The position numbers and the translations under genes are program-made. This document shows positions 56,193 through 64,000 of a stretch of 64,000 nucleotides of DNA, in pieces; the first letter of the stretch is position 1, and every line of letters starts with the position of its first letter. The notes below the pieces were generated by a model, which worked only from the letters and a program-made list of their open reading frames with translations, was not told the DNA's origin and did not search any database. The stretch covers positions 62,001 to 126,000 of the forward strand of contig NZ_JANHNZ010000003.1 of NCBI RefSeq assembly GCF_024543085.1. The letters run 5' to 3'. The DNA is from Granulicatella seriolae. GTDB lineage: Bacteria > Bacillota > Bacilli > Lactobacillales > Aerococcaceae.

Positions 56193-56349
56193 AATACAAA
56201 TTTCCTTACTAAGGATTCTTTCAAGTAGAAAAACATGAAACAATAGCATGAAAGCTTAATTCATGGTAAGATATGAGAGAAACCTATAGACATAGGATGA
56301 CTAAAAAGTCGTTTACTAGGTTATAGAAATTAAGAGGAGGACTGACAGT

Positions 56350-56751
56350 ATGATTGAAACAAACCATTCAAAAACAGCACCATTAGGAACAATTGAAATT
56401 GCACCTGAGGTTATTGAAAGTATTGCTGGAATTGCCGCAGCACATGTGAAGGGATTTTACCCAGCAGAAGGTATTTTTGTTTCTAGTATGAATTCATTAT
56501 TAGGAAAAGATAAGCTAGCTGTTGGAGTAACCTTAACAGAGTCAGAAGGCTTATATAATGTTGATGTTTATGGAGCTGTGGACTACGGTGTATCTGTACC
56601 AAAAATTGCCTTAGCCCTACAAGAAAAAATTAAAGAACAATTGTTATTTTCATGCGAATTAGAAATTAACCAAGTAAATGTTCATATCCGTTCAATTATT
56701 CCAGCAAAAACTGAGTCTCAAGAATTGTTTGAATTGGAGGATGAAGAATAG
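56350..56751 (+). CDS. Asp23/Gls24 family envelope stress response protein
   Basis: 133 aa. Core: GTIEIAPEVIESIAGIAAAHVKGFYPAEG and VDVYGAVDYGVSVPKIALALQEKIKEQL, the YqhY-type Asp23 family. YqhY homologues are usually encoded next to acetyl-CoA carboxylase genes and nusB and affect fatty-acid synthesis control. Here nusB overlaps by one base, but no accBC is present. Confidence 0.9.
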   Translation: MIETNHSKTAPLGTIEIAPEVIESIAGIAAAHVKGFYPAEGIFVSSMNSLLGKDKLAVGVTLTESEGLYNVDVYGAVDYGVSVPKIALALQEKIKEQLLFSCELEINQVNVHIRSIIPAKTESQELFELEDEE

Positions 56752-57218
56752 TGAGTCGTAAAACTATCTCACGCCGCATTCTTCGAACGATTGCTTTTCA
56801 ATCACTTTTCCAATTAGAATTGAATCCGGATTTAGAAATTTATCAAGCCATTCAAGTAGCTTTAGATTCTCACGAAGAATTCAACCATTTATTCGAGGAT
56901 ATTCCATTTGACAGTCAAGAAGCGCTCTTAGAAGCTTATCCTGAACTTTCATATACCTTTAAAGTTATTGATAGTGTGGTGACCAACAAAGAAGCTATTG
57001 ATCAAAAGATTAGTCAGCTATCTACTGGTTGGAGCATTGACCGGATTGTGCGGATGGACTTGGTTCTATTACGGATGGCGATTGCTGAAATGGAATACCT
57101 TGAAGATGAGGATGTTCCAAAAGCAGTAGCACTTAATGAAGCTTTAGAAATTTCTAAAGTATATAGTGATGAAAAATCAAGTAAATTTATCAATGGTGTG
57201 CTCTCAAACTTAGTTTAA
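56751..57218 (+). CDS. nusB: Transcription antitermination factor NusB
   Basis: 155 aa. RRILRTIAFQSLFQLELNPD at the start and WSIDRIVRMDLVLLRMAIAEM with EALEISKVYSDEKSSKFINGVL at the end are diagnostic. NusB with S10 binds boxA in rRNA leader RNA. It starts with GTG at 56751, overlapping the asp23 stop. A terminator follows at 57230. Confidence 0.95.
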   Translation: MSRKTISRRILRTIAFQSLFQLELNPDLEIYQAIQVALDSHEEFNHLFEDIPFDSQEALLEAYPELSYTFKVIDSVVTNKEAIDQKISQLSTGWSIDRIVRMDLVLLRMAIAEMEYLEDEDVPKAVALNEALEISKVYSDEKSSKFINGVLSNLV

Positions 57219-57229
57219 GCCTAACGAAG

Positions 57230-57265
57230 AAGAGTCTGAAGCGGAAAAGTTTCAGACTCTTTTTC
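57230..57265 (+). terminator. Rho-independent terminator after nusB
   Basis: AAGAGTCTGAA (57230-57240) pairs perfectly with TTCAGACTCTT (57251-57261), then TTT. Confidence 0.88.
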
Positions 57266-57313
57266 AAAAGTATCAATGATACAAATAATCTTTTTTGAAT
57301 TAGGAGGAAGATT

Positions 57314-58171
57314 TTGACAACAATTATTGATGGAAAAAAGCTTGCACAAGAAATGCGCCAAGCTTTAAAAATAAAAGTGGATGATTTAAGAAAGCAAGGT
57401 TTAGTACCGGGATTAGTCGTTATCCTAGTCGGTGATAACCAAGCTAGCCATACCTATGTTAGAAACAAAGAGAGAGCTGCCCTTGATGTCGGATTTTTAT
57501 CTACCATTGTTAGATTAGATGCTGACTGTAGTCAAGAAGACTTATTGTCTACCATTCGAGAGTATAACCAGGATGACAAGTATCACGGTATTCTAGTGCA
57601 ATTACCCTTACCTAAACAGATAGATACAGATACGATATTAGAAAGTATAGACCCAAGTAAGGATGTAGATGGCTTTCACCCTGTGAATCTTGGCAGACTA
57701 CTCCAAAAAAATGAAGCTATTGTGCCTTGTACACCAAAAGGAATTATTGCTATGTTTGAAGCTTATGACATAGATTTAGTCGGCAAGAAGGTTGTTATTG
57801 TTGGGCAAAGCACCATTGTAGGTCGTCCCATGGCTTTACTTTGTTTAAATCGTGGCGCAACAGTAACGGTTTGTCACTCTAGAACAAAGAATCTTGCTCA
57901 AGAAACAAAAGCTGCCGATATCTTAATTGTTGCAGTAGGCCGCCTACATTTTATAGGCAAAGAGCATGTAAAAGAGGGGGCAGTTGTCATTGATGTGGGC
58001 ATAAACCATGACCAGAACGGTAAATTAAAAGGGGATGTCAATTTCGATGAAGTAGCACCAATAGCTTCGGCCATTACTCCGGTACCAGGCGGCGTTGGTC
58101 CAATGACTATCGCCAGTTTATTAGTGCAAACTTATGAAAATGCACTTGCAAAAAAGCCAAGTAACCATTAA
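57314..58171 (+). CDS. folD: Bifunctional methylenetetrahydrofolate dehydrogenase / cyclohydrolase
   Basis: 285 aa. Interconverts methylene-, methenyl- and formyl-tetrahydrofolate. Seen: VGDNQASHTYVRNKERA (catalytic Lys), LVQLPLPKQID, DVDGFHPVNLGRL, VIVGQSTIVGRPMALL (NADP loop) and PVPGGVGPMTIASLL. It starts with TTG at 57314 behind AGGAGGAAG. It opens the run that continues through xseA, xseB, ispA, tlyA and recN. Confidence 0.97.
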   Translation: MTTIIDGKKLAQEMRQALKIKVDDLRKQGLVPGLVVILVGDNQASHTYVRNKERAALDVGFLSTIVRLDADCSQEDLLSTIREYNQDDKYHGILVQLPLPKQIDTDTILESIDPSKDVDGFHPVNLGRLLQKNEAIVPCTPKGIIAMFEAYDIDLVGKKVVIVGQSTIVGRPMALLCLNRGATVTVCHSRTKNLAQETKAADILIVAVGRLHFIGKEHVKEGAVVIDVGINHDQNGKLKGDVNFDEVAPIASAITPVPGGVGPMTIASLLVQTYENALAKKPSNH

Positions 58172-58193
58172 GAATTCAGATAGGAGATAAGAA

Positions 58194-59534
58194 TTGAAAC
58201 AAGAATACTTATCCGTAACTGCTCTAACAAAATATCTAAAACACAAATTTGATGCTGACCCCTATTTGGATCGAGTTTTTGTAACTGGTGAAATCTCAAA
58301 TTATCGAAAACGCCAAGGACATCAATATTTTGCTATTAAAGATAAAGGGGCTAAAATATCCGTTGCCATGTTCCAAGGGGCATTTAGTAAAATTGGTTTT
58401 GAATTGGAAGAGGGAATGAAAGTCCTTATCGTAGGTCGTGTATCTATCTATGAAGCATCTGGACAATATCAAATTACCGCAGAGCAAATTCAACCAGATG
58501 GGATTGGTTCCCTTTATCAAGCCTTAGACCAATTAAAAAAGAAACTTGACGCAGAAGGTTTATTTAAGCTACCAAAGAAAAGAATACCATTTTTTCCTAG
58601 AAAAATTGCTATATTAACTAGTCCTTCAGGAGCCGTCATTGAGGATATTCAAACTACTGTAGCTAGACGTTTTCCAATTGCTCAACTGATATTGTTCCCA
58701 ATCGTGGTTCAGGGGAAGAATTCTGTCGCTAGTATTTTAGAAAAGCTAGATCAGGTAGAAGCTTTCGGAGATATTGATACGGTTATCATTGGTAGAGGCG
58801 GTGGCTCTATTGAAGATTTATGGTCATTCAATGATGAGACTGTAGTTCGACGAATTGCTAACTTTTCCTTGCCAGTAATTTCCAGTGTTGGTCACGAAAC
58901 AGATACCACACTGATTGATTTTGTATCAGATGTTCGGGCAGCAACTCCAACTGCGGCAGCTGAATTGGCAACCCCAGAATTAAGTGTTATCCATGATACT
59001 CTTAACCTATATCGTCAACGTTTAAAACAAACTATGCGTAGCCAATTAGCGACAAAGAAAAAAGAGTATGAGGGCTTAGCATCGTCCGTATTACTGCGAC
59101 AACCGCAACGAATTTATGAAGTCTACATTCAACAATTAGACCAAATAAGAGAACGACTAATTCATCAGATTCAAAAAAAATTAGAGCAAGATAAACAAAC
59201 TCTTGGTCAGGTAGTCCATCAACTGCAATTGACTAGCCCAAACAATAGACTGCAACAAAGTAAGCAAGTACTAGAGCAACTCAAGAAGAACCTATTATCA
59301 GCACAAAAAAATTACCTACAACAAACTAGATTTGATTTGCAGAAAACAATCGAGCAACTAGATTTATTAAGCCCTCTTAAAATACTTTCGAGAGGCTATA
59401 GTATTGTTGAACGTGATGAAAAAATAGTCAAACAAGTAGCAGATTTACAAGTAGATGATCAAGTGAGAATTCAGTTTATAGATGGACATGCAAGAGCTCA
59501 GATTATTGAACTTGAAAAAACTGATACTATTTAA
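58194..59534 (+). CDS. xseA: Exodeoxyribonuclease VII large subunit
   Basis: 446 aa. An OB-fold domain at the start (VFVTGEISNYRKRQGHQYFAIKDKGAKISVAMF) precedes the catalytic region (ILTSPSGAVIEDIQTT, IIGRGGGSIEDLWSFNDE, SSVGHETDTTLIDFVSDVRAATPTAAAEL) and a long coiled coil. It starts with TTG at 58194 after TAGGAGAT. Confidence 0.96.
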   Translation: MKQEYLSVTALTKYLKHKFDADPYLDRVFVTGEISNYRKRQGHQYFAIKDKGAKISVAMFQGAFSKIGFELEEGMKVLIVGRVSIYEASGQYQITAEQIQPDGIGSLYQALDQLKKKLDAEGLFKLPKKRIPFFPRKIAILTSPSGAVIEDIQTTVARRFPIAQLILFPIVVQGKNSVASILEKLDQVEAFGDIDTVIIGRGGGSIEDLWSFNDETVVRRIANFSLPVISSVGHETDTTLIDFVSDVRAATPTAAAELATPELSVIHDTLNLYRQRLKQTMRSQLATKKKEYEGLASSVLLRQPQRIYEVYIQQLDQIRERLIHQIQKKLEQDKQTLGQVVHQLQLTSPNNRLQQSKQVLEQLKKNLLSAQKNYLQQTRFDLQKTIEQLDLLSPLKILSRGYSIVERDEKIVKQVADLQVDDQVRIQFIDGHARAQIIELEKTDTI

Positions 59535-59552
59535 CCGAATAAGGAGAAGACC

Positions 59553-59771
59553 ATGCCAAAAAAACAAGCAAGTTTTGAAGAAGCGCTAACACAGTTAGAT
59601 ACCATCGTTAAACAACTTGAAAATGGTGATGTCCCACTCGAAGAAGCTTTGAAAAAGTTTCAAGAGGGAATAGAACTTTCTAATTACTGTAATGATATCT
59701 TGGTGAAAGCAGAAGAAACTGTCACTCAGATGGTTATTCAAACAGATAAACCAAGTCAGCAAGAGCTATAA
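59553..59771 (+). CDS. xseB: Exodeoxyribonuclease VII small subunit
   Basis: 72 aa. SFEEALTQLDTIVKQLENGDVPLEEALKKFQEGIEL is the family signature. It lies 18 bp after xseA and works as its partner. Confidence 0.95.
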   Translation: MPKKQASFEEALTQLDTIVKQLENGDVPLEEALKKFQEGIELSNYCNDILVKAEETVTQMVIQTDKPSQQEL

Positions 59772-59797
59772 GACAAAGAGACAACAAGGAGACGTAG

Positions 59798-60685
59798 ATG
59801 GTAGAGAATTTTACAAATCAATGGTTGAAGTCAATTGAACAAGGCTTGATGGCAGAAATTCAAGCTCTACCTAGTGACCAAGAAAGACTCAAAGCAGCTA
59901 TGACTTATGCTGTGGCAGCCGGTGGAAAGCGATTAAGACCGATACTCCTTTTGGCTACTTGTCAATTGGCTGGTGGCAATCCTCATGACTGTTTAGCAAT
60001 GGCATTAGCACTTGAAATGATTCATACCTATTCCTTAATCCACGATGATTTGCCTGGAATGGATAATGATGACTTACGTCGTGGTAAACCAACCTTGCAT
60101 ATTCAATTCGATCAGGCAACAGCCATTCTAGCTGGGGATGCTTTTTTAACCATGGCGTTTGAGCTAGCTAGTAAAGCTAAGATTTCGGATCGTGAAAAAG
60201 TATCTTTACTAGCCAGACTCAGTCATTATGCTGGTCCTAGTGGGATGATTGCTGGACAGATGTTGGACATCCAATCCGAAACAAAAGATATTCGTTTGGA
60301 GCAGCTGGAGAAAATACATCAAGAAAAAACAGGCAAATTAATTCTTTTTGCTGTCGAAGCTGGACTAGCTTTTGGAAACTTATCTGATCTGGAGAACCAT
60401 GCCTTGATATCTTATGCTAAACACTATGGGCTTGCCTTTCAAATCCAAAATGATTTACAAGATGTTCTGTGGGACACAAATCAATCTGGAAAAGTAGTTG
60501 GCAAAGATCAAGAACTAGAAAAAAATACCTACCCTTCTCTTTTAGGGGTGGAAGGCGCGTTGGCATATTTACAAGAACAAAGCCAAGCAGCACGGAAAAA
60601 CTTACACGTCATAAAAGAAACAACAATGCAGGAAAAACAAGCAAAAGAAGTTTTGGTTAGCTTATTGGATTATTTGCATATCTAA
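59798..60685 (+). CDS. ispA: Polyprenyl (farnesyl) diphosphate synthase
   Basis: 295-aa trans-prenyltransferase. The first Asp-rich motif is IHDDLPGMDNDD (Asp83-Asp84...Asp89) with the two-residue insertion typical of type II FPP synthases. The substrate segment GGKRLRPIL and the second Asp-rich motif FQIQNDLQDVLWD are present. It makes farnesyl diphosphate for undecaprenyl phosphate and quinones. Confidence 0.95.
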   Translation: MVENFTNQWLKSIEQGLMAEIQALPSDQERLKAAMTYAVAAGGKRLRPILLLATCQLAGGNPHDCLAMALALEMIHTYSLIHDDLPGMDNDDLRRGKPTLHIQFDQATAILAGDAFLTMAFELASKAKISDREKVSLLARLSHYAGPSGMIAGQMLDIQSETKDIRLEQLEKIHQEKTGKLILFAVEAGLAFGNLSDLENHALISYAKHYGLAFQIQNDLQDVLWDTNQSGKVVGKDQELEKNTYPSLLGVEGALAYLQEQSQAARKNLHVIKETTMQEKQAKEVLVSLLDYLHI

Positions 60686-60717
60686 AAATGCTGACTAACG
60701 CAAAAGGTGGTAGTGAC

Positions 60718-61554
60718 ATGGAGAAAGAACGGGTTGACCTGCTAGTAGTTCAGCAAGGATTAACAGATTCACGTGAGAAAGCGAAGCGATTGGTAATGGC
60801 TGGTCAGATTGTAGACTGCGAGAACCATAATCGTTATGATAAACCGGGTGAGAAGATTGATGCCTCTAGACAATTGATGATTAAAGGTCAAGTTATGAAA
60901 TATGTGTCAAGAGGTGGTTTAAAATTAGAGAAAGCCTTAGATGTATTTGGTGTCTCTGTTAAGGATAAAATTATGCTGGATATTGGTGCTTCCACAGGTG
61001 GCTTCACTGATGTTGCCTTGCAGGAAGGGGCTAAGTTATCCTATGCCCTTGATGTTGGCTACAATCAATTGGATTATAAGCTTAGACAAGATCCAAGAGT
61101 TGTCGTTATGGAGCGAGTGAATTTTCGTTTTAGCAAGCCAGAAGATTTTACGCAAGGTTTGCCAAATATCGCTACGATTGATGTCTCTTTTATCTCCTTA
61201 AGATTGATTTTACCAGTTTTAAAAACAATTCTGACTAGTCCAGGGGAAGTTGTCGTCCTTATCAAACCGCAATTTGAAGCTGGTAGAGAACGGATTGGTA
61301 AGAAAGGAATTGTCAGTGATTCTAAAGTGCATATCGATGTGCTTAATGAGATTATTGGGTTTTCCCAAGATATTGGTTTTTGTTTAGCAGGGCTAACTTT
61401 TTCACCAATCACAGGTGGGACGGGTAACATCGAATTTCTTGCTCATCTATTGTGGCAGGGAGAAGAAAACTCACAGTTAAACTATGAAGCTGCTAGCCTA
61501 AGTGATTTGATTAAAGAAACAGTGAAACAAGCTCATTTAAACTTAAAAGGTTAG
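60718..61554 (+). CDS. tlyA: TlyA family RNA methyltransferase
   Basis: 278 aa. An S4 RNA-binding domain (ERVDLLVVQQGLTDSREKAKRLVMAGQI) is followed by a Rossmann FtsJ-like domain with MLDIGASTGGFTDVAL (SAM loop), DVSFISLRLILP and LIKPQFEAGRE. TlyA methylates ribosomal RNA and some members are haemolysins. The ATG at 60718 has AAAGGTGGT upstream; the ATG at 60688 has none. argR, usual between tlyA and recN in Firmicutes, is absent. Confidence 0.93.
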   Translation: MEKERVDLLVVQQGLTDSREKAKRLVMAGQIVDCENHNRYDKPGEKIDASRQLMIKGQVMKYVSRGGLKLEKALDVFGVSVKDKIMLDIGASTGGFTDVALQEGAKLSYALDVGYNQLDYKLRQDPRVVVMERVNFRFSKPEDFTQGLPNIATIDVSFISLRLILPVLKTILTSPGEVVVLIKPQFEAGRERIGKKGIVSDSKVHIDVLNEIIGFSQDIGFCLAGLTFSPITGGTGNIEFLAHLLWQGEENSQLNYEAASLSDLIKETVKQAHLNLKG

Positions 61555-61592
61555 GTATTTTTAATAGAAACAACAAAGAAATAGGTGACTTC

Positions 61593-63284
61593 ATGATACA
61601 AGAATTATATATTAAGAATTTTGCCATTATTGAGGAAGTGCATTGCCAATTCGATGAAGGCATGACTGTTCTAACGGGAGAAACAGGTGCAGGGAAATCC
61701 ATTATTATTGATGCAGTAGGCTTGCTGGTTGGTGAAAGGGCATCACTGGATATGATTCGTTATGGAACAGATAAGGCTATTATTCAAGGTATCTTCAAGA
61801 TTGAAGATAGTCAAACACAAGAGCGGCTGTTGGATTTGGGACTCAGTTTAGAGGATGAGTTGCTATTGGTGCAAAGAGAATTATTGCAAAATGGTAAATC
61901 TGTCTGTCGTATTAATGGACAGCTAGCAACCTTATCCCTGCTTAAACAAGTCGGACAAGGTATCATTGACATACATGGTCAAAATGAGCATTTTTTATTA
62001 CTAGATCCTCAAAAGCATCTAGGTTTACTGGATTCCTATATTCAAGAAGAGATCTCTTCTCTAAAGGAGACCTATTCAGGCGCCTATGCTGACTACCAAA
62101 AAGTTAAAGGTGACTTAAAAGCACTTTTAACCGATGAGAAAAAAGATGTTCAACGCATGGACATGCTGCACTTTCAGTTAAAGGAAATTGATGAGGCAGC
62201 TTTGGTTATAGGTGAAGAAGAAGCTCTAATTGAAGAACGTAATCACTTTACCCATTACCAAAAAATTCAACAAGCCTTAATGAATTCAATCAATGCTTTG
62301 GAGGCAGAGGATGTATCAGCTATTGACCTTGTGGGGAGCGCTTCTAACGAGTTAGGAAGCATTGCCAATTTGGACAAGGTTTATCTTGATTTAAGCCAAC
62401 AAGTTAGTGATGCTTACTATCAATTACAAGATGCTATTTCATCGATTAGCAATATTTTGGAAAGCTCAACTTATGATGAGGAGCGACTAAATCAAATTGA
62501 AGAACGGTTGAATGTTTATTATCAACTGAAACGAAAATATGGTAGCCATACAGAAGAAATTCTAGCCTTTGCAGATAAGGCAAGGCAGGAATTAGATGCT
62601 ATTGAAAATAAAGAAGAACACATTGAAAAACTTGAAAAACAAGTGGCTCAAGCCCAGGGGAAAGTTAGTCAACTAGCTATGAAATTATCTACTTTGCGCA
62701 AAAAAGCAGCCAAAGCGTTGACTGCCGAAGTAGAGACACAGCTAAAAGATTTGTATATGGAGAAGGTTCAGTTCGCCGTTAACTTTCAAGAATTAGCTGA
62801 ATTAAACGATCAGGGAATGGACAGCCTTGAATTTTATGCTGCAACTAACTTAGGAGAACCCCTTAAACCATTGAGTAAGATTGCTAGTGGAGGGGAATTG
62901 TCTCGTTTCACCCTAGCCTTAAAGGCCATTTTTGTAAAAGAACAGGCTATTTCAACCGTTATTTTTGACGAAGTAGATTCTGGTGTTTCAGGTCGTGTAG
63001 CTCAAGCGATTGCTGAAAAAATGCAGTATATTTCAGAATTTGCTCAAGTCCTATGTATTACCCATCTACCACAAGTTGCTTCTATGGCTAATCACCATTT
63101 CCGCATTGAAAAGGTTGAATCCAATCAACGGACACAAACAAAATTGCTTGAACTTGAAGAAAGCATGCGTAGCCAAGAAATTGCTCGTATGTTGGCAGGT
63201 TCTCAAATAACAGATTTAACGCTGCAACACGCTAAAGAACTACTATCAGATGCAAAGTTGATTCAGGAACGACATAAAAAATAG
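61593..63284 (+). CDS. recN: DNA repair protein RecN
   Basis: 563-aa SMC-like ATPase. Walker A GETGAGKS (29-36), long coiled coils (about 160-400), the ABC signature SKIASGGELSRF, and Walker B STVIFDEVDSGVSG. It acts early at double-strand breaks. It starts 38 bp after tlyA. Confidence 0.96.
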   Translation: MIQELYIKNFAIIEEVHCQFDEGMTVLTGETGAGKSIIIDAVGLLVGERASLDMIRYGTDKAIIQGIFKIEDSQTQERLLDLGLSLEDELLLVQRELLQNGKSVCRINGQLATLSLLKQVGQGIIDIHGQNEHFLLLDPQKHLGLLDSYIQEEISSLKETYSGAYADYQKVKGDLKALLTDEKKDVQRMDMLHFQLKEIDEAALVIGEEEALIEERNHFTHYQKIQQALMNSINALEAEDVSAIDLVGSASNELGSIANLDKVYLDLSQQVSDAYYQLQDAISSISNILESSTYDEERLNQIEERLNVYYQLKRKYGSHTEEILAFADKARQELDAIENKEEHIEKLEKQVAQAQGKVSQLAMKLSTLRKKAAKALTAEVETQLKDLYMEKVQFAVNFQELAELNDQGMDSLEFYAATNLGEPLKPLSKIASGGELSRFTLALKAIFVKEQAISTVIFDEVDSGVSGRVAQAIAEKMQYISEFAQVLCITHLPQVASMANHHFRIEKVESNQRTQTKLLELEESMRSQEIARMLAGSQITDLTLQHAKELLSDAKLIQERHKK

Positions 63285-63305
63285 TAAAGTTGGGGTAGTA
63301 AGCTT

Positions 63306-64000
63306 ATGACAAAAATCTATGCACACCGAGGAAGTAGAGGCACCCATCCAGAAAATACCCTTGCTGCGTTTAAAGAGGCGATTAGAGTTGGAGCGGATGG
63401 AATTGAATTGGATGTCCATTTGAGCCAAGATGGTCAAGTAGTGGTTATTCATGACGAGACAGTAGATAGAACAACTAATGGTGAGGGATTTATTAAGGAT
63501 TTGACACTTGAGCAGTTAAAAGGGTTTTCGGCTGGACTCTGGTTTGACTCTAAGTATGAGGATGAAAAAATCCCCTTGTTAAAAGAGGTATTTCAATTGT
63601 TGCTCGATAATGACTTTACAGGTGATTTGAATATAGAGTTAAAAACAGATCAGATTGTCTATGAAGGCTTGGTGCAAAAATGTATAGACCTACAAAAGGA
63701 ATATGACCCATCATTCTCTATTATCTATTCAAGTTTTAATCCAGAAACCTTAAAAGAAGTAAAACAAGTGGATAATCATCAAGAGGTCGCTTTTCTATTT
63801 TATGCAGACTATGGGTTTGAGGTAGATTTTGGCCATACAACCATTGAAGGCTGGCACCCAAGTATTGAGCTACTGGAAGAAAGTATTGAGAAGAATCAAG
63901 AAAAAAGACCGTTACGTTTTTGGACAGTCAATTCCTTATCGGATATGGATCGCTGTCTAAATCATTCTGTGGATACGCTCATGACTGACTATCCTCAAAC
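63306..64000 (+). CDS. Glycerophosphodiester phosphodiesterase (GDPD), 3'-truncated by window edge
   Basis: 231 codons are visible before the window ends. The start MTKIYAHRGSRGTHPENTLAAFKEA contains the catalytic HRG and PENT motif. ELDVHLSQDGQVVVIHDETVDRTTNG supplies the metal-binding Glu-x-Asp and His. LNIELKTDQ and the late FWTVNSLSDMDR follow the family order. UgpQ-type enzymes hydrolyse glycerophosphodiesters to glycerol 3-phosphate. There is no signal peptide, so it is cytosolic. It begins 21 bp after recN. Confidence 0.93.
   Translation, partial: MTKIYAHRGSRGTHPENTLAAFKEAIRVGADGIELDVHLSQDGQVVVIHDETVDRTTNGEGFIKDLTLEQLKGFSAGLWFDSKYEDEKIPLLKEVFQLLLDNDFTGDLNIELKTDQIVYEGLVQKCIDLQKEYDPSFSIIYSSFNPETLKEVKQVDNHQEVAFLFYADYGFEVDFGHTTIEGWHPSIELLEESIEKNQEKRPLRFWTVNSLSDMDRCLNHSVDTLMTDYPQ

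Overview
The window is AT-rich, densely packed Firmicute DNA that reads as the chromosome of a Lactobacillales bacterium. The evidence is strong AGGAGG-type ribosome binding sites, sigma-A promoters, CcpA (cre) and CtsR operator motifs, a complete comG competence operon, a bifunctional AdhE, PTS sugar uptake, a PedC-like thioredoxin and a YSIRK-type surface protein. The presence of a NfeD/FloA pair points towards the Carnobacteriaceae/Aerococcaceae side of the order rather than Streptococcus, but I cannot name the genus. I see no tRNA, rRNA, CRISPR array, IS transposase or prophage.

Layout. 1-2082: 3' part of topB. 2181-6610: four genes that look like a muropeptide import and breakdown operon (OppA-type lipoprotein, YkfC-like NlpC/P60 endopeptidase, M19 dipeptidase, cytosolic serine hydrolase of the class A beta-lactamase fold). 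7173-8627: zwf, on the minus strand. 8883-13750: small accessory and stress genes (DUF1189, Csp, RNase H-like, acetyltransferase, glutaredoxin-like, DUF1294, DUF1275, nicotinamidase, LURP-one). 13763-15955: an ABC transporter lacking a binding protein, a small membrane protein and a thioredoxin. 16081-21339: a 1752-residue cell-wall surface protein with ten nearly identical 85-residue repeats. 21837-26000: alpha-glucosidase, Cof phosphatase, esterase and a MIP18-type protein. 26584-29193: clpB behind a CtsR-controlled promoter. 29739-32208: nfeD, floA and a third gene. 32305-37209: tgt, yajC, comN, adhE. 37385-42430: ZIP transporter, YtoI-like regulator, nrnA, rny. 42591-48694: a sugar PTS catabolic operon of unknown substrate. 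49060-50705: trhO and vanZ. 50818-55001: comGA-GG. 55131-64000: a housekeeping run (M24 peptidase, asp23, nusB, folD, xseA, xseB, ispA, tlyA, recN, and a partial glycerophosphodiesterase).

The most unusual content lies between the genes. At least seven intergenic regions carry copies or remnants of one palindromic element of about 160-280 bp. Each full copy has a conserved branched core enclosed by a 30-34 bp stem whose sequence differs from locus to locus, while the two arms at each locus still match perfectly or nearly so. One copy is inserted inside another, which shows mobility and marks the element ends. Two other copies differ at two stem positions by changes made in both arms. All copies lie just 3' of genes, so they may also act as terminators or mRNA 3' structures.

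The second candidate system is the 42591-48694 operon. It combines a Gat-type PTS with a class II aldolase, a short archaeal-type triosephosphate isomerase homologue and a long YjbQ-family protein. This suggests a pathway for a phosphorylated polyol or ketose that I cannot assign.
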